64,000 nucleotides of DNA from positions 1 to 64,000 of the forward strand of contig JADJTE010000002.1 in assembly GCA_016711295.1 (NCBI GenBank), written 5' to 3'. The notes under the pieces are model-generated. The model was not told where the DNA came from, made no database searches, and saw only the letters and a program-made list of their open reading frames with translations. Every line of letters starts with the position of its first letter. Position 1 is the stretch's first letter. This DNA comes from Sphingobacteriales bacterium (GTDB taxonomy: Bacteria > Bacteroidota > Bacteroidia > Chitinophagales > UBA2359). Positions 28,831 through 37,890 of this stretch are shown here, piece by piece. The translations under genes and the position numbers were made by a program.

Positions 28831-30084
28831 ATGCCTTACGTATTTACCTCCGAGTCGGTATCGGAAGGACACCCCGACAAAGTCGCCGACCAAATATCCG
28901 ATGCTATCTTGGACGAATTTTTGCAACAAGACCCCAACTCAAAAGTAGCCTGCGAGGTATTAGTGACTACCGGACTGGTGGTCATTGCGGGCGAAGTGCG
29001 TAGCCAAGCCTATGTCGACCTGCAACGCACTGCCCGCCAAGTGATACAACAAATAGGGTATACCAAATCGGAATACCAATTCGATTCGGTATCATGCGGT
29101 ATTATATCTGCCCTGCACGAACAATCTGCCGACATCAACCGAGGTGTCGACCGCGAGTCAGAACTCGAACAAGGTGCGGGCGACCAAGGCATGATGTTTG
29201 GTTACGCCACCAACGAAACCGACACCTATATGCCCTTGCCCTTAGAACTGTCGCACTTATTGCTGCGCGAATTAGCTGCCATACGCAAAGAAGGAAAAGT
29301 AATGACCTACCTGCGCCCCGATGCCAAATCGCAAGTAACCATCGAATATAACGACAACGACCAACCGCAACGAATAGATACCATCGTCATATCGACCCAA
29401 CACGACGAATTTGTAAAAGCCGATACCGCCGACGGCGTAGTACAAGCCGAAACCGATATGCAGGCTACGATAAAAGCCGATATACTACAACACCTCATGC
29501 CGCGCGTATTGGCACAATTGCCCCAACGAACACAACAATTGTTTGATAGCCAGACTCGATACTATATCAATCCCACAGGCAAATTTGTCATCGGCGGACC
29601 GCACGGCGATACAGGGCTTACGGGACGAAAAATTATCGTAGATACCTACGGCGGAAAAGGCGCACACGGCGGCGGAGCCTTCTCTGGCAAAGACTCGTCA
29701 AAAGTAGATAGGTCAGCCGCCTACGCCACCCGACATATCGCCAAAAACCTCGTAGCGGCGGGCATTGCCGACCAAGCCTTGGTACAAGTAGCCTATGCCA
29801 TCGGAGTAGCCGAACCCGTGGGGCTATACGTCAATACCTACGGAACTGCCAAAGTAGCCCTCAACGATGCGCAAATTGCCGAAAAATTGAGCCAACTATT
29901 TGACATGCGCCCCGCCGCCATCGTCAAAAGGTTAGGACTCAAAAATCCCATATTTCTGCGTACCGCTGCCTACGGACACATGGGACGCCAATCAGAAACT
30001 ATACAAATTAACGGCAATAGCTATGAAACATTTACTTGGGAAAAATTAGACTATGTAGATGTCATTAAAAATGCCTTTGCTTAA
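28831..30084 (+). CDS. metK: S-adenosylmethionine synthetase
   Basis: 417 residues in one intact frame. Makes SAM from methionine and ATP. Hallmarks: SVSEGHPDKVADQISDAILD at the start, GAGDQGMMFGYATNET, the P-loop-like GGPHGDTGLTGRKIIVDTYG and GGGAFSGKDSSKVDRSAAY. The stop TAA at 30082-30084 overlaps the 8-bp target duplication of the TIR element that follows. Confidence 0.97.
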   Translation: MPYVFTSESVSEGHPDKVADQISDAILDEFLQQDPNSKVACEVLVTTGLVVIAGEVRSQAYVDLQRTARQVIQQIGYTKSEYQFDSVSCGIISALHEQSADINRGVDRESELEQGAGDQGMMFGYATNETDTYMPLPLELSHLLLRELAAIRKEGKVMTYLRPDAKSQVTIEYNDNDQPQRIDTIVISTQHDEFVKADTADGVVQAETDMQATIKADILQHLMPRVLAQLPQRTQQLFDSQTRYYINPTGKFVIGGPHGDTGLTGRKIIVDTYGGKGAHGGGAFSGKDSSKVDRSAAYATRHIAKNLVAAGIADQALVQVAYAIGVAEPVGLYVNTYGTAKVALNDAQIAEKLSQLFDMRPAAIVKRLGLKNPIFLRTAAYGHMGRQSETIQINGNSYETFTWEKLDYVDVIKNAFA

Positions 30085-30090
30085 AAAATA

Positions 30091-30203
30091 GTAGCTATTT
30101 AGCCTTGTAGGGGGAACTAATCGAATATGCAACGATGTCAGGCATTATTAGGTTAGTATTGCTCATTACCCCATACCCAAAACCCTATACCCTAAATAGT
30201 TAC
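30091..30203 (+). mobile_element. TIR element (family B) with 8-bp target duplication
   Basis: Ends GTAGCTATTTAG (one change) and CTAAATAGTTAC. AAAAAATA is duplicated at 30083-30090 and 30204-30211; the left copy overlaps the metK stop codon, so insertion happened right at the gene end without damage. 113 bp, close to the family consensus. Confidence 0.9.
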
Positions 30204-30284
30204 AAAAAATATCGTCTTACTAAATCACATACCGAAAACCCGAACCCGCCAAATGGTAGGTTCATTTCCTAACAGTATACCATC

Positions 30285-31294
30285 ATGCCTACTTGTAGAA
30301 TTGCCATCAATGGCTTTGGTCGTATTAGCGCCTGACCTTGCGTGCTCTCTGCTGCAACGCAACGACCCCAATGTCGAAATCGTAGCCATCAACGATTTGA
30401 CCGACAACCCCACGCTGGCGCATTTGTTTAAATATGACTCGGCACACGGCATCTTTAACGGCGGCGTTAGTGCCGATAGCGAAAGCATTACTATCAACAA
30501 TACCAAAATCAATGCCTACGCCGAAAAAGACCCCACTGCCCTGCCTTGGGCTGCCCTGAACGTAGATATCGTACTAGAATGTACGGGACGCTTTACCAAC
30601 CAAAGCGATGCCGCCAAACACCTACAAGCCGGTGCCAAAAAAGTACTCATTTCGGCACCAGCCAAAGGTAGCGGCGTAAAAACCATCGTCTTGGGGCTGA
30701 ACGACTCCGAACTCACCGCCGCCGATACCATCGTATCTAATGCCTCCTGCACCACCAACTGTTTAGCTCCCATGGCGAAAATATTGGACGAAAACTTTGG
30801 TATCGTAGAAGGCTTTTTACTACTGTACACGCATATACCGCCGACCAAAACCTCCAAGACGGACCCACAAAGACCTCCGCCGCGCCCGCTCGGCTGCTAT
30901 TAATATAGTACCCACCACTACTGGCGCCGCCGAAGCCGTAGGTATTGCCTACCCTGCCGTCAAAGGAAAACTCACAGGCGTTGCCACGCGCGTACCCGTT
31001 GTGACAGGCTCGCTTACAGACCTCAACTGTACCCTCAAAACCCCCGCCACCGTAGCCGACATCAATGCCGCTTTCCAAAAAGCCGCCGAAGGCAAGCTAA
31101 AAGGTATCTTGCAATATTCCGACGACCCCTTAGTATCGACCGACATAGTAGGCAATGCCCATTCTTGTATCTTCGATTCTGATATGACAATGGTACTGGG
31201 TAGCATGGTCAAAATTCTGGGTTGGTACGACAACGAATCGGGCTACTCTAACCGCTTGGCAGATTTGGCTATCAAAATGGCACATTTGCAATAA
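30285..31294 (+). CDS. gapA: Glyceraldehyde-3-phosphate dehydrogenase (multiple frameshifts)
   Basis: Type I GAPDH of glycolysis, about 335 residues when repaired. NAD-binding start PTCRIAINGFGRI, catalytic cysteine in SNASCTTNCLAPMAKI, and the end GWYDNESGYSNRLADLAIKM. At least four indels: two near 30333-30353 (expected RLTLRALLQRNDPN), and two between 30818 and 30880 (expected TTVHAYTADQNLQDGP and DLRRARSAAINIVPTT). All flank intact conserved sequence, which is more like read errors than decay. ATG 30285 is chosen as the family start. A long hairpin follows. Confidence 0.9.
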
Positions 31295-31342
31295 TTGAAC
31301 GCGTAATAATATGCGTTTTAAAAAAATATTAACTGTCCCAAA

Positions 31343-31381
31343 AGCTGCAATATGCCTAACAATAATGGGCATATTGCAGCT
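31343..31381 (+). terminator. Strong hairpin after gapA
   Basis: Perfect 14-bp stem agctgcaatatgcc / ggcatattgcagct with an 11-base loop, 48 bases after the gapA stop. There is no T-run, so it may be a 3'-end stabiliser rather than a classical terminator. Confidence 0.6.
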
Positions 31382-31514
31382 ATTAGGTTAAGGATATTGC
31401 TACCCCCTCTCTGACAAGACCCAACAAAGAGATAATTATGAAAGTTGTGTATTTAGCCATTTTGGACAAACGCTTTGCCCTATGCCTTAATGTGCCATAA
31501 ACCCACGCTACACC

Positions 31515-32756
31515 ATGACCATGATACAACAATTATTCAAACTGCGCGGCGAATTACCTCCAAGGACGTTTATGCTGATAGAAATTATCGGCGTGATAGT
31601 GTTATTAGTTATCTGGCAACTCGTCGCGAGCATAGGCACCACCCAACGAGCCGATGTAGCCGCGCAAAATGCAGTAGTCTATTACGAACATGGCTTGGGC
31701 GACGACAAAACCGCTGCAAAACCCTATATCCTGCTCTACGACCGCCCGCTACAAGCCGAAACCTTAGTGCCTTTGGTCAAAAGTTTGTCGGGCAGCGGCT
31801 CGCCGCTGGTATTGCTTAGTGCCGAACCCAACCAAAGAGTACTGCAATTTCTGTCCGAAACGCAGCCGTCAGTACCGCTCGTCGGGGTGCGCATTGCGGG
31901 TAATGCCGCCGATACTTACCGCCGCGTCGCCGATTTTGCAGGAGCTACTTTGTTAGACAACGCCTATTTTGCAGAAATAGACAGCAGTATAGAACTAAGC
32001 CCCAACGTAATGGGACGGGCTGCCTTATTGCGCATCAACCCCGACCAAAGCCTATCCTTAGAAAATAGGCAAGAACTGGTGAGCAATTCGCTGTTGCCCT
32101 CGCCCATTGAGGTCGTTCAGGCATTCAAACCCTTGCTACAACGCGACAATTTGGTGGGAAATACGGCTTTTTCGGTCTATCTCAATCTCTTGGGCTATCT
32201 ATTAGCCACACTTATCGCCTTGCCTGTGGGCTTTGCTATTGGGCTATTTCCGATATTTCGTGCGTTGTTTCACCGCAATATTGATGCCCTGCGCTTTGTG
32301 CCACTTACTGCCGTCACGGGGCTGTTCATAGCTTGGTTTGGTATCGAAACACAAATGAAAGTGGCGTTTTTGGCTTTTGGTATCATTGTATACCTATTGC
32401 CCGTAGTGGTGCAGCGCGTCCGCGAAGTAGAGGAGGTATATGTGCAAACCGCCTATACGCTGGGGGCAAGCAAATGGCAGCAAATCCGAACGGTATTTAT
32501 ACCCGCTGTTTTGTCGCGTGTTTCGGACGATGTGCGCGTATTAGTAGCCATATCTTGGACCTATATCATCGTAGCCGAATTGGTCAATGCCAATTCCGGG
32601 GGTATTGGGGCTTTGGCATTCAAAAGTGCCCGCCAAAGTAGCATAGATAAAGTATTTGCGCTGCTATTGGTCATTATCATTATCGGATTTATCCAAGATA
32701 AACTATTTTTGTTGTTAGACCGCATCTTGTTTCCCTACAAATCGAACAAGGGATAA
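31515..32756 (+). CDS. NitT/TauT-type ABC transporter permease with a GroEL-apical-like periplasmic insert
   Basis: 413 residues against about 250 usual for the family. Helix 1 (about 20-39, LIEIIGVIVLLVIWQLVAS) is normally followed within about ten residues by the LLPSPxEV motif; here that motif is at 193-200. The roughly 150 residues between (about 45-190) have the order and motifs of the GroEL apical domain: KPYILLYDRPLQAETLVPLV, GSPLVLLSAEPNQ, PLVGVRIAGN, RRVADFAGATLLDN, ELSPNVMGRAALLRINPDQ. The remaining part is a standard BPD_transp_1 permease with the EAA loop region YTLGASKWQQIRTVFIPAVL. No ATPase or binding protein lies beside it. The insert is predicted to face the periplasm. Confidence 0.8.
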   Translation: MTMIQQLFKLRGELPPRTFMLIEIIGVIVLLVIWQLVASIGTTQRADVAAQNAVVYYEHGLGDDKTAAKPYILLYDRPLQAETLVPLVKSLSGSGSPLVLLSAEPNQRVLQFLSETQPSVPLVGVRIAGNAADTYRRVADFAGATLLDNAYFAEIDSSIELSPNVMGRAALLRINPDQSLSLENRQELVSNSLLPSPIEVVQAFKPLLQRDNLVGNTAFSVYLNLLGYLLATLIALPVGFAIGLFPIFRALFHRNIDALRFVPLTAVTGLFIAWFGIETQMKVAFLAFGIIVYLLPVVVQRVREVEEVYVQTAYTLGASKWQQIRTVFIPAVLSRVSDDVRVLVAISWTYIIVAELVNANSGGIGALAFKSARQSSIDKVFALLLVIIIIGFIQDKLFLLLDRILFPYKSNKG

Positions 32757-32791
32757 GGCGTACAACATAATAAAGACTCAATAGATAATCT

Positions 32792-32943
32792 GTAACTATT
32801 GGCGTCGCCGTTATTCATTAGCTTTGGAGTAGAAAAGCCTACAATTGGGATGGGAACTAATCGAATATGCAGCGATGTCAGGCATTATTAGATAGATACA
32901 GCCCAGAACCCCATACCCAAAACCCTATACCCTAAATAGTTGC
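32792..32943 (+). repeat. TIR element (family B), aberrant longer copy
   Basis: Right half matches the family (ggaactaatcgaatatgcag, cgatgtcaggcattattaga, aaccctataccctaaatagt) and ends CTAAATAGTTGC at 32943. The left end keeps only GTAACTATT (32792-32800) and then carries about 40 unrelated bases. No target duplication is visible (gataatct / accatacc). Confidence 0.7.
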
Positions 32944-32961
32944 ACCATACCCAATTTTCCC

Positions 32962-33372
32962 ATGACTACTACCCATTGTTTTTTTGCGCTACTATTGAGC
33001 CTTTGCCTATTGGGGCAAACACAGGCACAAGCGCAAGGCAACTACCGAACGCCTTCGACCGACGATTATCAGCCTGCCAACTATACGGCAGCCCAAGTGA
33101 TGGAAGGCTACAAATACCGTGTCGAGATGTATGACGACGTGACAAAATACTATATCATGCCCAACGACGAGGTATATGGCAAAGATGCTACGGGCAATAT
33201 GCACCATTTGGGCTACCGCGAAAAATCGCGCCGCGACCAAACGGGCTATCTCTTCATCTTTACGCTATTCACACGCCCGCCCCAAACATTTGGGGTCGAT
33301 AGATACGGACATGCTTGGAGCTATGGCAGCAGTTACCGCGAAATTGTAGCTAACGTTATCCGCGTCAAGTAA
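32962..33372 (+). CDS. Small secreted protein of unknown function
   Basis: 136 residues: signal peptide (about 1-25, FALLLSLCLLGQTQAQAQ), then a polar Tyr-rich domain (YKYRVEMYDDVTKYYIMPND, GYREKSRRDQTGYLFIF) and GHAWSYGSSYREIV near the end. No family recognised. Starts 19 bases after the TIR element. Confidence 0.65.
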   Translation: MTTTHCFFALLLSLCLLGQTQAQAQGNYRTPSTDDYQPANYTAAQVMEGYKYRVEMYDDVTKYYIMPNDEVYGKDATGNMHHLGYREKSRRDQTGYLFIFTLFTRPPQTFGVDRYGHAWSYGSSYREIVANVIRVK

Positions 33373-33403
33373 AAAAATACTGTCTCCCCCTCCTCCAAAT
33401 CAC

Positions 33404-34036
33404 TTGCCACCGCCGCCCGACCATACGCCCGACACCTATCGGAGCATAGCTGCCCCTTGTACTGCCGAGTTTAAAGACAAGGGTAGCCGATTTATTGCCT
33501 ATGCTGAACCGATAAGCAACCCCGAATCGCTGCGCGAGGCGCTGGAACGCATACGCCAACTGCACCCCAAAGCCACGCACCATTGTTATGCCTATCGCTT
33601 AGGCTTTGACAAGCAAGCCAACTATCGCGCCAACGACGACGGCGAACCTGCTGGCTCGGCGGGCAGACCTATCTTGGGGCAGATAGACTCAAAAAACCTT
33701 ACGCAAATCTTGGTGGTGGTGGTGCGCTATTTTGGTGGCACCAAATTGGGCGTTCCTGGTTTGATTGCTGCCTATAAAACAGCTACGGCAATGGCTTTGG
33801 AGGCTGCCGACATCGTGTCGGTAGCTGTCTATTGCGCCTACGAATTGCGGTTTAGCTATCTCCAAATGAACGAGGTGATGCAATGCCTCAAACGCGAAAA
33901 TGGACGAACCAGCCAACAAAATTTCGACCATATCTGTATGCTACGCTATGCCTTACCCAAAGCCGACAGCCCGCGCCTATTAGACCGCCTAACGAATATT
34001 GAAGGCTTAGGTATAAATTACTTGGGCTTGGAGTGA
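33404..34036 (+). CDS. IMPACT family protein (YigZ-like)
   Basis: About 205-210 residues. N-terminal UPF0029 domain with the signature DDGEPAGSAGRPILGQID and RYFGGTKLGVPGLIAAYKTA; the C-terminal part fits the ferredoxin-like DUF1949 fold. Related proteins bind ribosomes or translation factors; the bacterial role is unclear. No ATG is available before the conserved DTYRSIAAPCTAEF, so a TTG at 33404 is taken as the start, with low certainty. Confidence 0.88.
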   Translation: MPPPPDHTPDTYRSIAAPCTAEFKDKGSRFIAYAEPISNPESLREALERIRQLHPKATHHCYAYRLGFDKQANYRANDDGEPAGSAGRPILGQIDSKNLTQILVVVVRYFGGTKLGVPGLIAAYKTATAMALEAADIVSVAVYCAYELRFSYLQMNEVMQCLKRENGRTSQQNFDHICMLRYALPKADSPRLLDRLTNIEGLGINYLGLE

Positions 34037-34064
34037 CACTATTAGATGGCAGCGAGGCGCAATA

Positions 34065-34104
34065 AAAATATCCCTGCCCTACACAGTAGAACAGGGATAT
34101 TTTT
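34065..34104 (+). terminator. Rho-independent terminator
   Basis: Stem aaaaatatccctg / cagggatattttt with a short loop, T-rich on the + side and A-rich on the other, 30 bases after the IMPACT gene. Symmetric enough to serve both strands, including the convergent mutase gene at 34177. Confidence 0.85.
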
Positions 34105-34176
34105 TATATAAAAAAATTATATTCTGTTAACAAAGGAAAGTCGTCAATAAAAACTAAGTTTTTTAGACCTACATGG

Positions 34177-35577
34177 CTATCCCAATAAGGTAGCCTTAGC
34201 CGCAGCCAGCATATCGGCTACTTTTTCGGGTGTGGCGGCTTCGGCATATACGCGCAGGAGTGGTTCGGTGCCCGATGCGCGAATCATAATCCATTCGCCG
34301 TCGCCGAAGTGGTATTTAAACCCGTCGAGGGTTTCGAGGTAGCTGACGGCATAGCTGCCGAAGGCGGAGTAGCGACTTTGGCGGCAATTGTCCAAAATTT
34401 GTTGTTTCAGGCTTTCGGTGAGGTGTAGGTCGCTGCGGTCGTAGGCAAAGGCCCCTACTACGTCATACACCTCTTGTATGAGGTCGTCGAGCGATTTGCC
34501 CGTTTTTGCCATCAGTTCTAAGATGAGCAGCCCCATCCAAATTCCGTCGCGTTCGGGTACGTGTCCTGTGACGGCAATGCCACCCGATTCTTCGCCGCCC
34601 ACGATGACGTTTTCTAAGGTCATTATTTCGCAGATATACTTAAACCCGATGCCTGTCACTTGGTAAGGCAGCCCGTATTTTTCGCACATTGTTTTGGCGC
34701 GGCTCGTCACCGAGAAAGCGCATACTACCTTGCCACTCAATCCTTTGTAGCGGTGCAAGTAGTGTATGAGTAGTAATATGATATGGTGCGAATCGATAAA
34801 ATTTCCTTTGCTATTGTATAGACCTATGCGGTCGGCATCGCCGTCGGTGGCTAAACCGAGGTCGATATTGCCTTTTTGTCGGATATATTGGGCAAATTCG
34901 CTTAGGTTTTTATGTATTGGTTCGGGGGCTTGCCCTTTGAACGATGGGTTATAATCGCAATGCAGCAGGTCGGCTTGTGGCAAAATTCGGGGCAAAATGC
35001 GCTGCCCTGCTCCGTACATAGCGTCGTAGGCGAGGCGCAATCCCGATTGTTGTATGGCGTTCAGGTCAAAAGAGCGGCGCACGTGTGCAAAATACATATC
35101 TTCCAAATTAGCGGTACTCAACAAGCCTTCGGCGGCATAGTCGTCGGTGGAGGAATTAGGTAGGTCGGCATGTTCGGGAATGAGGTCTTCAATGGCTTTG
35201 ATGACGGCGGGCGTAGCGGGTCCGCCGAAATTGGCTTTTAGTTTATAGCCGTTGTAGGAGGGCGGGTTGTGCGAGGCAGTAATGATAACGCCCATGCCTG
35301 CGTTGAGTTGTTTCGTGGCATAGGATACCATAGGTGTCGAGACAAAACCATTGGCTAACACGACCCTAATGCCGTGTGCGCATAAGATGCGGGCTGTGAT
35401 GTCGGCAAACATAGCTCCGCCGAAGCGTGTATCGTACCCTACAACGGCTTGGGGCGCGTCGTAGTGTTGGCGTAGCCATAGGGCGGTAGCAGTAGCCACG
35501 CGGGCTACATTAGCATTGGTAAAGGTGTCGGCGATGATAGCACGCCAACCGTCGGTGCCAAATTTGATGATGTCCAT
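34177..35577 (-). CDS. Phosphoglucomutase/phosphomannomutase
   Basis: 466 residues, intact. Alpha-D-phosphohexomutase family: sugar-binding start KFGTDGWRAIIADTFT, phosphoserine loop TASHNPPSYNGYK (Ser102), magnesium loop LATDGDADRIG, sugar-specificity loop GGEESGGIAVTGH and phosphate-binding IRASGTEPLLRVY. Interconverts hexose 1- and 6-phosphates. GEESGG in place of GEMSGH leaves the preferred sugar open, and the protein most resembles the PgcA-like glucose/mannose group. Confidence 0.93.
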   Translation of the reverse strand: MDIIKFGTDGWRAIIADTFTNANVARVATATALWLRQHYDAPQAVVGYDTRFGGAMFADITARILCAHGIRVVLANGFVSTPMVSYATKQLNAGMGVIITASHNPPSYNGYKLKANFGGPATPAVIKAIEDLIPEHADLPNSSTDDYAAEGLLSTANLEDMYFAHVRRSFDLNAIQQSGLRLAYDAMYGAGQRILPRILPQADLLHCDYNPSFKGQAPEPIHKNLSEFAQYIRQKGNIDLGLATDGDADRIGLYNSKGNFIDSHHIILLLIHYLHRYKGLSGKVVCAFSVTSRAKTMCEKYGLPYQVTGIGFKYICEIMTLENVIVGGEESGGIAVTGHVPERDGIWMGLLILELMAKTGKSLDDLIQEVYDVVGAFAYDRSDLHLTESLKQQILDNCRQSRYSAFGSYAVSYLETLDGFKYHFGDGEWIMIRASGTEPLLRVYAEAATPEKVADMLAAAKATLLG

Positions 35578-35676
35578 AGATAATAAGCCCTACTTAGTGC
35601 TGAGAAATGTGCAGCGAAGCGGGTGTTTTTTTGGGGGGCTAATGGTATAGTGAAGTGTATTTGCTGGCTAAGGCGA

Positions 35677-36465
35677 TTACTTTTTTTGGTTAAGCATTTT
35701 TAAGAGCATGGCTATATCGTCCATTTTTTCTTTTAGCTCGCGATTTTCTTTGAACAACCAAATAACAGCAGCTATCAGACCGAGCAAAATAAGGGCTTGG
35801 AGGCTAACCCAGAGGCGGCTTGCGCCGCTGTTTCCTTCCGATTCGGCAGTTTCGGGTTGTGTGCCGTTGTTATATTCGCCGCGCGGCACGTCTTCGGTGG
35901 CTGTTGGGTCCTTGGCGGTGGGTTTGGATTTGTTGGATTCGGATTTTTGTGCAGGTTTGCCTCCGCCGTAGGTTTGTTGCGAAATTTTGGGCAATGCGTC
36001 TTGCACTAAACTGTTTATTTCGCTTTGCAATTTGAGCGACTTTTGTTCCATATTAGTGCAAACAGTGGCATTTGCGCCTTTATTTTTGCTACAAACTTCT
36101 TCGTAGCGGCGTAGGGCTAAGGCTTGTACCTCTTCCAAAGCCGATTCGTAGAGTGAGTATTCGGCGGGGTTGGTCACTTTGCTCTTATAGCTGTTGATAC
36201 TTTGGGCGGTTTCTAATATCATTTTTTTATAGCCCTTTATTGTGTTCTCTTGCACCTTATCGATAGCGCGTAGGATATTGTCGTAGTTACAGGGCTGTAT
36301 CATACGCGCTGCTACGGGGCGGTCGTAAGAAACGAGCAAAGTTTTGACCGTAGCACAATTGATTTGGTCGATGGTTTGGGTATAAACTTCTTGTTGCGGT
36401 TGTGCGGCAGCCGATTGGGTAGCCGACCACAACAGCAAACAAGCAACGATAATAAGACGAAACAT
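35677..36465 (-). CDS. Exported protein with C-terminal membrane anchor, unknown function
   Basis: 262 residues. Start 36465 (FRLIIVACLLLWSATQSAAA) gives a clean signal peptide; the longer reading from 36576 only adds a Pro/Thr-rich stretch. A helical domain (about 25-170) contains two Cys pairs, a Ser/Lys/Glu low-complexity linker follows, and near the end a helix (LQALILLGLIAAVIWLF) is followed by a short coiled coil (KENRELKEKMDDIAMLLKML). No known family. The layout suggests an inner-membrane protein with a periplasmic head. Confidence 0.65.
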   Translation of the reverse strand: MFRLIIVACLLLWSATQSAAAQPQQEVYTQTIDQINCATVKTLLVSYDRPVAARMIQPCNYDNILRAIDKVQENTIKGYKKMILETAQSINSYKSKVTNPAEYSLYESALEEVQALALRRYEEVCSKNKGANATVCTNMEQKSLKLQSEINSLVQDALPKISQQTYGGGKPAQKSESNKSKPTAKDPTATEDVPRGEYNNGTQPETAESEGNSGASRLWVSLQALILLGLIAAVIWLFKENRELKEKMDDIAMLLKMLNQKK

Positions 36466-36611
36466 ATTGGTCGGTAGTGGTGTTTTAGTGGGTTCGGGCG
36501 GTGGAAAGTGCGGAGTAGTTGTTGTTAGGGGGCAATTATGCGCTATTGGGTTGGGTAACTCTGATGCTTGGCGCATATAATTGTATTATGATTTAATCAT
36601 AACATCAACGA

Positions 36612-37730
36612 TTATACATCATGGTCAAACTCTAATTCTTCGTCATAGTTATGACGGGCATCGTTATCTGTATCGGTGGTATTTGTTTTGAAACAGGGCA
36701 TTTCGACTACGAATACCGAGCCATTGGGTACATTATCGGTTATTTTAATCTTGCCATTGTGCATAGCTACTAATTGTTCGACCAAAAATAGCCCCAGACC
36801 TGTTCCTTTTGTTCTGCGGGTTTCTTCGCTTCCGATGCGGTAAAATTTTTGAAAAATTTTGTTTTTTTCTACATCAGCAATTCCCTTGCCGGTATCGGCT
36901 ACGATGAGTTGGGCTAAATTGTCGGCAGATTTGAGCGAGATAGCGATTTTTCCTCTATTTTCGGTATATTTAATGGCATTTTCGACCAAATTGGTGACGA
37001 TAGAAATGAGAGCCATGCGGTCGCCATGCACCCATATATTAGGTTCTATATCGAGTGCGAATTGGCGTTGTTGTCCTAATGTTTCTATTAGTTCGTGGCT
37101 TATATCGTCAATAATGCTGCTCCATTCTATGGCAGCGAGGTCGAGTTCCATTGATTGGTTTTCGAGTTTGGCAGCGGTCAAGATGTTTTCGACCAAATTT
37201 TGCAGCCTTTCGGTATCTTTCAGCGCATTTTGTAGCAATTTTTTTTGGCGTTGGTGGTCTAATATCCGACTGAGCATTGTTTCGGTCGATAGCCGAATGC
37301 CTGCTAAGGGCGATTTTAGCTCGTGCGTAATTGAGAGCATGAAATTGCGTTGCTGCGCATTGAGTATCAATTCGCGTTTAAAGCCGCGATGAATCCAATA
37401 GGCGGCTATGAGCAAGATGATAAAAAATACGGCACCTTCGCCAAGTATCATATTGCGGCTCGAACGATACTTGATATTAGCGCGGTCGATGGCAAGTTGG
37501 CTGTTTTGTTGGTTGTTGGGGTCTAATTGGGTAAATCTATCTACTAATTCTGCTTTTTCGATATATAGGTTATGTATTTCTTTTATGCTTTCGAAATGAA
37601 AGACTGTCCACCATATAAAAAATGTTAATACATAAAGCATGAACAAATAAAATATGGGGAGAGGTTTTAGCCTATGACGAAAAAAATTGAGGCGTTTGAA
37701 CAGCATGTCGATGTAATAAAAGTTAGGCAA
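36612..37730 (-). CDS. Sensor histidine kinase
   Basis: 372 residues (start could also be Met9). Two helices (about 25-45 and 96-113) flank a short periplasmic segment of about 50 residues. HisKA domain with His136 in SITHELKSPLAGIRLS, then HATPase_c with NLVENAIKYTENRG, VADTGKGIADVEKNKIFQKF and RTKGTGLGLFLVE. Senses through a small extracytoplasmic loop. No response regulator is adjacent on this strand; the usual Bacteroidota arrangement would put one directly downstream, where a signal-peptide protein is found instead. Confidence 0.92.
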   Translation of the reverse strand: MPNFYYIDMLFKRLNFFRHRLKPLPIFYLFMLYVLTFFIWWTVFHFESIKEIHNLYIEKAELVDRFTQLDPNNQQNSQLAIDRANIKYRSSRNMILGEGAVFFIILLIAAYWIHRGFKRELILNAQQRNFMLSITHELKSPLAGIRLSTETMLSRILDHQRQKKLLQNALKDTERLQNLVENILTAAKLENQSMELDLAAIEWSSIIDDISHELIETLGQQRQFALDIEPNIWVHGDRMALISIVTNLVENAIKYTENRGKIAISLKSADNLAQLIVADTGKGIADVEKNKIFQKFYRIGSEETRRTKGTGLGLFLVEQLVAMHNGKIKITDNVPNGSVFVVEMPCFKTNTTDTDNDARHNYDEELEFDHDV

Positions 37731-37865
37731 TAAGGTGCTGTTTATGGGCTATCAGATGGCAGTTTGCCATAGGTATTTGGCGAGGCAAGATAAGGCTTTT
37801 TTTACGAACTGAGCGCGATATATCAAAATAATTCAAAATGCACGCCCAAAAATAGGCATATTGTC

Positions 37866-37873
37866 TTACTTTT
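37866..37873 (+). promoter_or_regulatory. -7 box TACTTTTG, decides the next start codon
   Basis: TACTTTTGCg lies 18 bases before ATG 37891. Because transcription would begin near 37880, the TTG at 37861 cannot be the start of the downstream gene. Confidence 0.5.
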
Positions 37874-37890
37874 GCGTTCCAATTGTCCGT

